A stretch of 64,000 nt of DNA from Stemphylium vesicarium (Eukaryota; Ascomycota; Dothideomycetes; Pleosporales; Pleosporaceae), in assembly GCA_004380135.1 (NCBI GenBank), contig QXCR01000021.1:124001-188000 (forward strand), written 5' to 3'. A program made the translations under genes and the position numbers. This document shows positions 34,354-45,348 of the stretch, one piece after another. The notes below the pieces were generated by a model. It was not told the origin of the DNA, searched no databases, and saw only the letters and a list, made by a program, of their open reading frames with translations. How positions within the stretch are numbered: the stretch's first letter is position 1; each line of letters opens with the position of its first letter.

Positions 34354-35813
34354 GAACTGTTCGAGCTGGCCTTAGCCAGAACGCCTACTTTCTCGAACAG
34401 GGGCACTTGGAGAAGGCTGCGTTCGTCTACGGTCTGCCACCGTCGTAAGAAGTTTGGCGTGCTGATGGCGCCGTCTGGTGGACTGTGCTCGAGTATAGTA
34501 CGGGATAGGGGAAGGTGTGGAAAGGTTCGACATGGGCCGTTATGAGCAGTTTATTGATGGATGTCGAGCCAACCAATCAGCGAGGGGAAGCCCAACGGAA
34601 ACGAAATGAAGTTGACAATTTCCCCTGCCAAGGGCCCCATGCCGTCTCAACATCTCGACTCTCGTCTTAACTGCTTCTGGCCCGCAGTCGGCTAGTGGGC
34701 GTGTTGTGCACATCGAACATGCTCAGTCACCCGCTAGGCACGTCTCTCCGGAAGTTTGTGATCCACAGAGCTGCATGACGGCGGAGAAGCAGTCGTATGG
34801 ACATGCAAGAGCGCAACGCCAGAGGTGAGCCCCTTCGCGAGGCTGATGTTGAAGTGGGTTCAGTTACGCGTCGCGAGCTGTATGCCCAGCTCGATCTTGG
34901 CTGTGTAGCTGAACACCTGAACAAAGCGACGGTTAGGGGCTCCTTCACAGACTAGCATCGCCAGACCCATCAGAGCCAAGATTTCTCAGCACGACATCTG
35001 GAGGAGCGCCCCGCGTCGGCGTAAAAATAGCGACCTGCTGATAGGAGAAGGTCCAAAATTGAGCGGTCTGTGAATGTCGACGTCGGTGGTCCACGCTGCG
35101 GTGGATCCAGACGGGTTCCTGCATTGTTCCCAGCATCTAGACCTGTGACTAGATCCAGTGAAGGGCCGACAGCCGTGCTGGTGCTATCGTAGCCTTGCGG
35201 ATCGCTGCAGACGTCTGTTGCTCGAGCCGAGGATGAAGAACTAGAGCATGGCTTTCACGCTGGCTTCGTTCTGGGCAGCTTCCTTCGCGATAAGTTGGTT
35301 CACGTATGATCCGTCGACAGCTGACGGGCTGCCGCACCTCGTCTAGTGGGGGATCGCGCAATCTCGCATGCAGCGCGGTCAGGAGAGGCGCATGAGCCTA
35401 GTGGGCGCCACGGTAGTAATATCCTGTCACGCATTGAAGGCGGCACCTACGTGCTTGTAGGCGTGTTAGAGCGCAAATAAGGCACCGCGCAACACGAGGC
35501 ATCTCGATCCTACCGCGTTATCGTTTCCCACAAATGGTCGTCATTTCCGCAGGGCCGCCAAAGCATGTTGGGAGGCGACGAAGGGTGAAGCGTAGCGTGA
35601 TAGTGGTGAGGGTGCTATTGGAAGTGAGAGACTCTGGCGCGTGCTAGTTGCCCCTGCCCCGAAGTGATGCCGCGCAGACAGGAGCCCCTCGGTTGTTTGT
35701 CCACTGCTGCACTCTCTCTTCAGCGCCAGCAGCTCCTGCAGCCGACGACCTAATTATCCGGAATCCCACTCCCTACTAGACGACGCCAACGCACAAATCG
35801 CCTGCCGCTCCGC
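34354..35813. other. Intergenic region
   Basis: Promoter sequence of the wall protein gene and of the SET-domain gene. No other gene seen. Confidence 0.45.
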
Positions 35814-35954
35814 TTGTCCGCTTGGAGTCTTCATGTCGTTCTTAGGAAAAAGCACACAAACTCATCGTTGCCCAATCCTACCATCATTGGTACCAGCGGT
35901 TCGCAAGACACCCAGAAGTACGCATTGAACGTCCACTTTCAGCCCGATCTTAGC

Positions 35955-36563
35955 ATGCCAAAGGCACAGGGCGCTGTGCCAAAAGGATGGGGTGGACGAA
36001 TTATCTATCTACATGCCCCTTCGTATTCAAAGAAGCTCGGTAGTGACAAGGTCGGCGCACTCATCTTCCAGAAGTCTGCTCTTGGCTCCGATGTAGAGGT
36101 TTACAAGCCAAACGGGCCTTATACAAACGTCAAGATCACACCAATCTCAAACCCCGCTCACCCAGCACATGGACAGCACGCTCTTTTCGCTAACCAGCAG
36201 CTGCCTCCGGACTCCTTCATTCTACCATATCTAGGCTACGTGCACGACCAAAGCGATACCAATGAGGCATCCGACTACGATCTCTCACTAGACCGCGAAC
36301 TAGGTATCGGCGTCGATGCTTCCAACATTGGCAACGAGGCACGATTTATCAACGATTATCGAGGTGTCTCCCTCGCACCGAATGCGGAGTTTCGCGACAT
36401 ATACGTGGATATCGGAAATGGGAAGGTAGAAAAGAGAGTCGGCGTCTTTGTTCTCAGTGCTGGGAAAAGTGGGAAGAGGGCAAAGGGCATCGGACGTGGA
36501 CAGGAAATTCTTGTCAGCTATGGCAAAGGCTTCTGGTCGGAACGTCAAACGACTGGAGAGTGA
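35955..36563 (+). CDS. SET-domain protein (putative lysine methyltransferase), 5' end uncertain
   Basis: The given start is the first in-frame ATG; the frame is open back to 35754 without an ATG, and residues just before it (YALNVHFQPDLS) look coding, so an upstream exon is likely (a possible acceptor ends at 35839). The SET core is visible: HALFANQQLPPDSFILPYLG, then EARFINDYRGV (equivalent of the N-H-S motif) and GQEILVSYGKGFW (the Glu-x-x-x-x-Tyr motif). SET enzymes transfer methyl groups from S-adenosylmethionine to lysine in histones or other proteins. The usual HSCxPN is replaced by NDYRGV, a common variant in fungal SET proteins of this short type. No pre-SET or post-SET zinc cluster is visible. 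The target is unknown. Confidence 0.78.
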   Translation: MPKAQGAVPKGWGGRIIYLHAPSYSKKLGSDKVGALIFQKSALGSDVEVYKPNGPYTNVKITPISNPAHPAHGQHALFANQQLPPDSFILPYLGYVHDQSDTNEASDYDLSLDRELGIGVDASNIGNEARFINDYRGVSLAPNAEFRDIYVDIGNGKVEKRVGVFVLSAGKSGKRAKGIGRGQEILVSYGKGFWSERQTTGE

Positions 36564-38269
36564 CACCTCTATCGAAGTGTACCTCATGCTGTCGTAATCC
36601 CCGCCTGCACTGGGCTAGACCACGCTTAAGCATTGGCATGTGTGTGTATCTCAGTTGTTCCGCCTATCATCGCAAGACCCCAGTCTTCGACATGGAGAGC
36701 CAGGGCACGAAACTCTTGGGCGGTGTGGAGCTGCAAGCCAACTGTTTGTCGTAGGCTTGTCATCGCATAGCCTGCCCAGTGCATGAGCTCAAATTTCAAG
36801 ACACCCACGCAATAGTGATGGGCAGTTGAACCAACTGAGCCTCGCTTACGAGACCAGGTAGACGGTGCAAGGCCAGGGTGTAGTCGGTTACTTCCCGGAT
36901 TTCGCCCTTTTGTTGCTGTATGCACCCCAGGACGAGCGCTGTTCGAGAATACCACACTACATAAGCGGCTTCGACGTGGTATTCCCACATGACGTGCGGG
37001 CACATTCCGCGGAGCAAAAGGATTTCGACGCTGACCTGGAAGTCTTGTCGTGTCTTCCTCGAAGCATCCTGATACGCTCAAGTCGTCGATCGCAACCCGA
37101 GACAGGCAGCCCGCGGCCATGCTTACAGTTTGGAGCTCGTGCCGGAACGTCACAGCTCGGACACACGTGGAACTGAGCCACTATTGTGGCGCTGAAACCT
37201 GTTTTTACCTGGTTGCTAAGAATGTCTCTCCGGCCTCTGGACACGTTGATCAGAAATTGCAGCAATAAGACGCAACGCCTGATGGATTGGCATCCTGTAA
37301 GAGTGCTCACTACACGGGCTGCAAACTTGGCCGTATCAATATGGGGCTGAGAGTGACGTGTGAGGGGATTTTCTGCACCTTAGTCAGGGGTACTGTGTCG
37401 AGATGTGCGACAAGAGTAATTTTGGGTTCAGCTTAACGTCATTCTTTGTAACGCATGGCATATTCGCGATATGATGGAATTCTGATGGGGCACTGAAAAT
37501 TTCGCATGCAGACCTGAGCCGCATGCAAACCCTGAGAGGCGAGTCGCAGGCATTCTAATCACAAACATGCAGGTACAGTAGGCCATCACGATCTTCATGG
37601 CCATTTGTGAATGGTTGTGTCGTCGTGATCGCGATCCTGCTCCGGGGGCCACATTCAGGTTCTTACCGGTGACGTTGTATCGCTTAGACGCCCTCTCACG
37701 ACAACATGCCGATCATCAAGGGACCGGAACTTGGCCAATCACAACGCATCGTGTCCTCCACCCCTGGCTATCCCAACAAGGTTCCACGAAACTGGCCCCG
37801 TTGCTCAAAGCCTGGAAGTACGGATTCAGCCGCGCTGTGTTTCGAATGGGATATGCTAGTTGCACGTCATGGCTTATTCCGGGCATGAGAATGCGCGGCT
37901 GCCCCAGTGCAAACTGCTTAAGTTGTGAGCAGTCCGTCTGGCTCAATGCACACTGTTTGTCAAACACATTCTCTGGAACAAAATCATCATCGTCCACTCT
38001 CGTCCGACAGCTTGCGCGTCCTCCGTCACCAAGCCTTCACTGCACACTCCCCTTATCGACCGCTCTCCACTTCGACTCACGCACCAATTAATTTTCGTAC
38101 CCACACTACTGGGGCTTCGCCGATCTCCCACCACCCAACGCTCTTGGCATTGTCAACTGGTATTTTTATCAGGACCGATATCCCCATCCCTATCCCCACA
38201 CGAGGAGAAACCAAATCTTGCCTACCATCCACAAAGCCAACACCAGGCGTAACCAAACCACACACCATC
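36564..38269. other. Intergenic region with possible coding remnants
   Basis: About 1.7 kb. On the minus strand between 37017 and 36629 two overlapping frames look protein-like (VVWYSRTALVLGCIQQQKGE, then LVQLPITIAWVS in one, VGVLKFELMHWAGYAM then TVGLQLHTAQEFRALALHVE in the other). This could be a frameshifted gene remnant; no family recognised. The rest is probably the leader of the gene at 38270. Confidence 0.4.
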
Positions 38270-38836
38270 ATGGCTCCCATGTCGAGACCCACTCTTGTTC
38301 GGGTAAGTCCTTCACAGTACCCATGAAAGAGCACATGCTAACGTCAAGGTCAGAATGAATCAATGCAGAAGTATATGCTGCTCTCTGCCCAGAAAGAAGC
38401 CCTCCAGCGCCGCATGGCCATGGAGATCCCCTTCAGCGCACCCATGGCACCCAGTTCCCCAGAGTTTCAATCTCTCTCATCATCGCCTACATCCCCAGAC
38501 TCTTGGCCATATCCCGCAGCGAGCGATCCAGTACCCGTTAGATCCAGGACCAGCACAGCTCCACGCAACAGCGTCGATGACATGCACACCGAAGAGTCCC
38601 ACAAGCTTGCCATCATCAACCAACAAATCGTCGCTACCCTTACCGAGCTCATGAACACCGAATGCATCCGCAATGACGAGAAGCAGCGCGCCTGGGTCCA
38701 ACAACGTCTCATGGAAGCCGAGCATCAGATCCGCCGCGAACGCCGCCGCCACTCGTCACAAGCGGGTGGGGACTTTGCGTCTGCTATCGCGCAGCATCTC
38801 GAGCTTGGTCTCAACACTTCCAAGACCTGGGCGTGA
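38270..38836 (+). CDS. Small coiled-coil protein of unknown function
   Basis: Exons 38270-38302 and 38354-38836 encode 171 aa. The intron (51 bp) runs from GTAAGT to AAGGTCAG with a GCTAAC branch point, and the junction reads TLVRNESMQKYMLLSAQ. After a Ser/Pro-rich linker (residues about 40-80) there is a long charged helix (ESHKLAIINQQIVATLTELM, then NDEKQRAWVQQRLMEAEHQI, then RRERRRHSS) likely to be a coiled coil. I recognise no named domain; it looks like a conserved fungal hypothetical protein. The short first exon is supported by good splice signals. Confidence 0.7.
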
Positions 38837-40258
38837 GCTCCAGCCCTGCAATAATGTTTCCACCATTCGCTCAGTTCTCATCTGACGACATATGTTCACG
38901 AAGTTACGATTGATATGCGATTACACTTTCTGCGTGTTTGCGACGGGCGCCGGCAGTTTGGATATGGCGCAACGGTTCTGAAATGAAGTGCTCAACTCAG
39001 AAAATGATACCCCCACCACCACCACCCCAAAGATGCTCATGCATCAGCGACGGAACTGCTACGTTCCAGAAATCACTCTTGTACTTTTAGTCATTGAATT
39101 ACAATCACTTCACTAAACCTTCCCAACACTTTCCCTGCTGATCCACACTTGAACATGGGTTGCATTCGCCCGTGGCTTCCGCGATACTCACTTTGTGCTT
39201 GTGCAACCTCAGATAACCTTCGCAAGCGTACCGTACCCGCGGAGACAATTGTATCGGTCCTTCTTTCCTCTCCAATAGCCACCCGCATACTAATGCAAGG
39301 TCCCTGCATTTCGCTCACTATATTGATTTTCCAAGGGTTCGCTCCGCAAAACTTCGAGACGTGGCTGGAGACATGATGAGCTCAGACTGCATACCCCGTA
39401 CCACTATCTGCCCGCAACAATGCCCAAGGTTCTTTTTTCTTCTCTCGCTGCATATCATACCGGCCACAGATGCAACACAAGGGGAGACGAACAAGCAATG
39501 CTCCACCCTCGATGCACACAATCGTGCGCAACAACCACATGACGTCACATCCCCGCCTTTTTCCCTCCACACCCTACCGCTCCCCTCACAACCACCACCA
39601 CAGGCATGCTTACGAGCAACACGCAGCACATCCCATTTCTGTCTGGTTCAAAATGCCGTCGCCGTTCCCAACAGAAATCCCAGAATCGAGTTATCGGCCT
39701 TCGATCGATGCGCGCTGTAGAATGCGGTGCGTGATCGACGTGCAACCCATGCAAATACTGCACAAGCTTTATCTTTACCCCTCATCTTGGGTTTGGGGGC
39801 GGGGGGACATGCGATGCTCCTTGTGAGGCGTCGTAGATGGGGCATGGTGTGCAGGGTCTGCTCGTGGTGTGATTTCGCGTGTTGTGGGCGAGGTTCGTGG
39901 GCGGTACCGACCGGGGCTGGTCAGGTGATGTGAGCTGGATGTCTAAATCCTTGGGCATATGCTTGAGCATTTGTATAGTTCTAGACGCTCTTTTAAAAGA
40001 CTGCGCTATCCAACAGCGCAAAGTGATCAGGCCGATGTTGGTGTAAGCAACCATCACGTTGTCCCAAGAATAAAATTACTCCCCAGAGTACTTCAGACAC
40101 GTCCTTTGTTTCAGCCAATGGACAAGATCTATATGGACAGCGGATAGAAATGAGCTAAAGTTGGCATGGACAACGAATTTCAAGTACCCTGTTATTGACG
40201 CACACTAGCTCCCATTCGCTTCCTTTCCAATATGGCTCTGAAGAGGGAATAGCTGTTC
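38837..40258. other. Intergenic region between two gene ends
   Basis: Lies between the 3' ends of the coiled-coil gene and the Zn2Cys6 regulator gene (convergent). It contains short CCA repeats near 39013-39025. No gene recognised. Confidence 0.45.
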
Positions 40259-42494
40259 TTATGAAAACCCGAAATGTCCGCTAATACCAAGACTGCCGTC
40301 AGCTTGTGCTTCGTACGCGCTGTTAGATTCGATCTCTCGAAGCGCTTGAAACCACAAGTGCTCATCAACGCCAATACCTTCCAGAGAAGTTTGCCTCGTA
40401 TCTTCACATACTCTTGTATCAGTAAGTAAGGAACCATCCGCTGCGAATCTTGCTGTATCAAGTAGAGTCGGCCCCGCAGCTCCAGAACCTCTACGTGCCG
40501 ATCTTGACTGATGAGAACTGACTATCTCGCGTGTATCGCAGCCTTCGGGTATGTTCTTGACCAGCGTTACGGTCGATGCGGTAAGTGACGTCAACGCTCG
40601 TTCGAGAAAGTCCGCCAATTTACTCGACAGGCGCAACATCCATTTGTACTCATCTAGTCTCTTCCGGTACCCCACTGCTTCCTCTTTGTCCTCCGATGTA
40701 ACCCACAAGAGTGATATAAAAGAGCCAACAAGTACGAAGTTGTACGTTGATGCAGAGTACCAGAACGATTGATGATGCTCGGGCCGCAGGGACTGCACAA
40801 AGCTCATGGCGGATGTGAGTCGCGTTTGCGCTGCTTGTCGACAAATCAAGCGGAGCTCTTGACCATCTACCGACGATAAGGAGCCAATGATGCGCCGATG
40901 CAACGTCATTTCGACAGCGAAATAGCCAAGATGGAGGTAGCCCACGCTCGAAAGCTTGCGCGCAGCGATGTCTTGCATTTTGAGGGTCGGTGGCATGTCA
41001 GCGTACCATTGGCGGAGAGCAAGTTGCAGGGGCTTTGCAGCATCGAGAAGTGAGCGTACACCTTCATGTGCGCAACGTGCAAAGTCACGCTCTGCTTTCA
41101 GCGTGTAGAAAGTCGCCAAGATGCGTGCTAGGATCTGCGTAAGCTCGATCATGTAGCAGAACAACACTCGTCCTTTCTCTACTTCGGTACTGCCGTCCTC
41201 GTCATCTTCATCTGCTGCATTTTCGGGGAAGTCGTCTTCGTTCAGTGGCTGTGCGTCCCAGTCTGCTGGAGTGATATGCGAAGGTCGGCCATGTACAAGA
41301 GAACCCCACTTATCCTGCATGTACACCTAAATGTGGGTGTACGAAGTCAGTGTATCTCTCACATGCAGTTCGTACAGGGATACTTACTGCCCACGCCAGG
41401 CGCTTCCGGAGCCCACGTTCCCACCCTGGGATGTGCCATTCTGTGCAATCGAGTTGTAGTCCCATATCCTGTCCTAGACCAACAAGTTGGGTCGTCATGG
41501 CCCAGCTGTCACCGCCAGGTCGCTGGAGAAGCAATAGGCCTGCTTGTATTGTGGAAAGCTTTGGCCGGTGAACAATATTACTGAATGATTTCAGGGCTAG
41601 CTCTTCCAAATGCGATACATCTGGCTTTTGGAGCGAGGCCAGCTCACTCGAGTATGACCACCAGTTTAGAGCGAGAAGATATACTGCGGCGAGTAGTGGA
41701 GGCGAGAACTCCCGATGGGTGCGCGCGTATTTCTCCAGGAACACGTTCTTGTGTAAGATTGGAAAGCTGGGATGTACAATACGGAAATATAGACGGATCA
41801 AAGCTGATCCGTGAGGCGCAACAGCTATCTCAATAGCGTCAAGATCAGGGATGTCGTGTTGGTGGTTGAGTGTTTCGACATCAGGCAATGAGATAAACGT
41901 TGTGGCGTCTATGTCATCCACTCTTCTCAACGAAGACTGTTCTGATGTCGCAATGGGGCCTGAACCAATCTTATGTGAATTCAGTGCCAGGAGTAACTGC
42001 TCATACTCTGAGGTAGCTCCAAGAAGACGGCTGTGTTTACTTGTTTGTAAACCCAATGTCGTTTTTAGGAGCGAGGGACCGCGTAGATTGGCGTAGTCAT
42101 CTATCGGCGGGTCTTGCCGGATTCTTACTGACGCATTCTGGGGCGATGTAGATGCGGCCGTACTGTTTCCATGGCTGTGGGGTGAATACGCGAGTGCATT
42201 CGGGAGGGTTTCGCTGAGATCGGGGCTGTTGTTGATCGCCAAAGCCCGTCGTTTTCGCGGCGGCGGGTTTTCGTTGAACGTACATTCTTGATGATGAAAC
42301 CGGCAAAGAAGGCAGGGCTGGTCGACATCTGATACATCGCACCGTGACTTGCGCCGACGGCAAGGGTCGCATGGACGTCGTGCCCTTGGTTTTGTAGCGT
42401 TTTGGGTGCTCGCTACAGGCGGAAAGAAGCTGCTTGGCTGGAAAATGACATCGGGAGTAAAGTCCATAGCTGCTGGATAAAAGACGATGCGCAT
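40259..42494 (-). CDS. Zn2Cys6 transcription factor (fungal_trans type), likely cluster regulator
   Basis: Exons 42494-41388 and 41326-40259 (intron GTAAGT, 61 bp) encode 724 aa; a second Met nine codons later (MDFTPDVIF) is an alternative start. The binuclear zinc cluster CDPCRRRKSRC followed by CLLCRFHHQEC (spacing C-x2-C-x6-C-x8-C-x2-C-x6-C) lies near residues 42-70. A middle homology region follows (LIRLYFRIVHPSFPILHK, then LLAAVYLLALNWW, then AGLLLLQRPGG, then VGLGQDMGLQLDCTEWHIPG, then WERGLRKRLAWAVY). It should be a nuclear DNA-binding activator. Its place beside the NCS1 permease and the hydrolase-amidase fusion, and the general habit of fungal cluster regulators, suggest it controls these genes. 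The inducer is unknown. Confidence 0.93.
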
Positions 42495-42976
42495 CAGCTT
42501 CAGTCTAAGATAAGAGATCCAAGAGCATTGATAATGCTAATGTACCGTTGACATCTTCGTCGTGGTTTGTGCATATTCGCCCAAGCCTAGCCTGATCGCT
42601 TACTGTGATGCTCCCAGTACGCCATGAACTTAGTTCATCTACTCGATGCAGGTACCCAAGGAATTACGGAGTTAACTACCAAGGTCGAAGGGAGAATTGT
42701 CGACTTGATGACTGTGGTACAAGGGGCCACCGGCAATACCTACGGAGCGAAGACAGTCGATTGAGGTGCACGATAAGTAGCCGAAAGCCAAGCCGAAAAG
42801 GTCACTAAACAAGCAAGGATTAATCAGCTACATCACTAAGAGAAACGCCAGCTTCACAATGCTCAGAATGATACAAGCCTGCTGTATGAAAGCTCGACGA
42901 TTGTTTAGTTGTCTGAAAGTGAATTTTGATCTATTTTGAGATGACTACTAGACCGTAAAACCTTAAGCAGAAAAGC
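42495..42976. other. Intergenic region between permease stop and regulator start
   Basis: 482 bp, AT-rich around 42820-42970. Regulator promoter and permease 3' UTR. Nothing else seen. Confidence 0.5.
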
Positions 42977-44767
42977 CTAGACTAATTCAGCTATTCCCTT
43001 CTCTTTCGCAACAGGTGTGTCTTTGGTTGAGGCATCCTCCCCTTCAAGAACAGGTGTGGCTACCTCATCTTTCTGCGGCGGATACACGGCAGAGTCCACG
43101 AGAGATGCTGTCGGCACCGAAATGTATGTACAAACTATATAATGCGTAGTAAGCGAAAGGAAAAACCCAAAGATCCAAGCGAACGTATAGATCTTCCAGG
43201 CGCCGCCAATATCGAGTGTGTTGTCGATGCTCTTCGCGAAGCCAGGTAGTAGAGGAGCAAACCCAGCGACGAAAGACACATAGGCTCTCCAATTCCAACC
43301 CCCATTGTACCAGTAAATGCCGCGATGGGTATAGAGCTGATCGACATCGAGTTTACCCTTCTTCACGAGGTAATAATCACTAATCATTGTACCGGCAAGA
43401 GGGCCCATGAGGCAAGAGTAGCCACTCAGGAAGGCGAGCAGACCAGCAGCGTTCTTGATAATGTTCCAGGGTGTGGACACGATGCAGAAGATTGAGATGA
43501 AAATGGTGGCCCTGAAGATGTTGATGTACTTGGGCAGCATGCCGGCTACGTCATTCGAAAAAGGATAGGTATCCGCTGCGATCTGGTTGCCAATGGTTGC
43601 AAGGAGGAAGCTGGCGGATACGAAGAACTTCGCAGCCCGGGAGTCGAATTTAGTAAGGACATTTGGCATGTACCACTCGAATTCACCCCACAAATATGAG
43701 TGGGCATCGGTGACGAAGATCGGCGTCAAAGCCCCAAGTGTTCCGATAATGGGGAGGGCGAGGAACTGGTGGTAACCGGCGAGCTGGTTCTTGGAGAACC
43801 TCCCGAAGTCGGGCATGTTGACGGCCAGTGAAGAGAAAAGTCCAACGACAGCGTTCAATCCAGTAAGAACCGAGTAGGCGGTGTTCATGTAACTCGAAGT
43901 AATCTCTACTTCTCCCTTGATCAGCGGGCCGCCACTGAAGAGTAGATCAGTACGGTGTGCTGCTCTGAAGCGTCACGAAGGCACTCACCCTTTTGTGACA
44001 ATGACAGCCCAGAGAAACAAGGCAAAGAATGTTGGCGGAACTATAATGCCCTTGATCCAGAACAAGACACGCAGCTTGGAAATCGGCATGAGCGCCAGCG
44101 CAGTTTGGAGGAACCAGTATAAAAATAGGCAAAGTAGCCCAGCCGCTGCAAATGTGTTAGGATTGCAGCAATATTATCGTGGATATCAAAACTTACAATC
44201 TATACCAGCGCTTTCAGACAGATGATTCGGAAATGTGATAAAGCTTGGCCATATGGCTTCGAGGCAGCGTTGGAGGAAGTTGCTGGCTTGGACTGTAAGA
44301 ATAGCAGCCCACATCATAGCGACGAAAGCTCTGATGCAGATAGCTGGGAACGACCCGTACATTCCGAATACGCTGCGAACGATGACGGGGAAGGAAACAG
44401 CGTATGTGGCACCCATCTTTCCAGTAAGTGTGATTACCACGCTGCAAATAGCAAAGCCGAAGAAGACGATAGGGATCGTCTCTCTAGCCGTAAAACCTAG
44501 AGCCATGACACTACTGACAGTAGATGCCAGAGGAGGGGCCAGCATATCTGAACACCAGTATGCCCAGTAATCGAGTCCGCCCCATGTACGCTGTTCGGGA
44601 GGGACAGGGTCAAGATCTAGCATGATCTAAGTGTCAGTACTATTCTAATTACTTCAACCACTGATTAACTGCGCACCTTTGTTTGACCATCGTGAGCCAT
44701 ACTTTCCGCTTTCGAATGGGACTCTAAGATGGAGGTGAGGTGCAAGCCTCGCCTTGAGCACAGACAT
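42977..44767 (-). CDS. NCS1-family nucleobase/ureide permease
   Basis: Four exons (44767-44677, 44616-44197, 44145-43989, 43934-42977) encode 541 aa. Introns are 51-60 bp. The N-terminus has YGSRWSNKDLDPVPPEQRTW, then GGLDYWAYWCSDMLAPPLAS, typical of the fungal Fur branch of NCS1 transporters (uracil, uridine, allantoin, thiamine-like substrates). About 12 membrane segments follow, including FGFAICSVVITLTGKMGATY, FFALFLWAVIVTKGGGPLI and VSFVAGFAPLLPGFAKSID. NCS1 carriers are plasma-membrane proton symporters. The C-terminal about 45 residues are charged and cytosolic, with Lys residues that could be ubiquitinated. The exact substrate cannot be read from sequence. The divergent neighbour is a ureide-type hydrolase, so the cargo is probably a ureide or pyrimidine-related compound. 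Confidence 0.92.
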
Positions 44768-44948
44768 GACCGAGTATGTTGCAGTGCGGAGAAGGAAGAA
44801 GAGACACGATCAATTGAGATCACCTCCATTTACCCCGGGGCCCCCGCGATACATGTAATCCCAAAGACGACCCAGCTACGCGCTCTACCATATCAGGATC
44901 GCCTCTGGGGGGTGCCCACGATGAAGTTTCCATCATGACGGCCCGTGG

Positions 44949-45127
44949 CTATCATAGATAGGAGCCTTCGGCGGTATAGAATGTACGCGAAAGTGTACAA
45001 GCATCGGCAGAACCACAACAATGCATTGTGTCGTCAGGCATTAGGTGTGTACATGCTTGAGCGCCCAGGAGGTGGCTTATCGGCGCAGATAAATTAAACC
45101 CAATTGGTATTAGTGCTGTTTTGATAA
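44949..45127. promoter_or_regulatory. GATA-factor motif cluster in the shared permease/hydrolase promoter
   Basis: Five matches to HGATAR (AreA/Nit2-type sites) lie within about 180 bp of the 581-bp divergent promoter: TGATAG (minus strand) at 44949-44954, AGATAG near 44956-44961, CGATAA (minus strand) at 45077-45082, AGATAA at 45087-45092 and TGATAA at 45122-45127. GATA factors activate nitrogen-catabolic genes when preferred nitrogen runs out. Motifs are seen directly; binding is inferred. Confidence 0.5.
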
Positions 45128-45348
45128 GACACCTTGAATCTCGCGCCGCCGCCCGCCGAAGGCCCGCTGCATGCGCCGTCCTCGGCCAGCCTCCAGACAG
45201 CAACATTCGTCCAAATGAATCCGATCGCGAAGATGTTCCGCCTTTTTATGCTTTCGGACTTCGCTCTGTTTTTTCTTCCGTTCGGATGACCTTGAAACTT
45301 GCTGCTTGCATCCACCTCTTTCCCTCAGACCTCCCATCATCAGATACA

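Noticed and set aside
44677..44767. Apparent one-base frameshift at the N-terminus of the NCS1 permease
   Set aside because: It came from a mis-copied base run. On re-reading, the frame from the ATG at 44767 through YGSRWSNK to the donor at 44676 is continuous.
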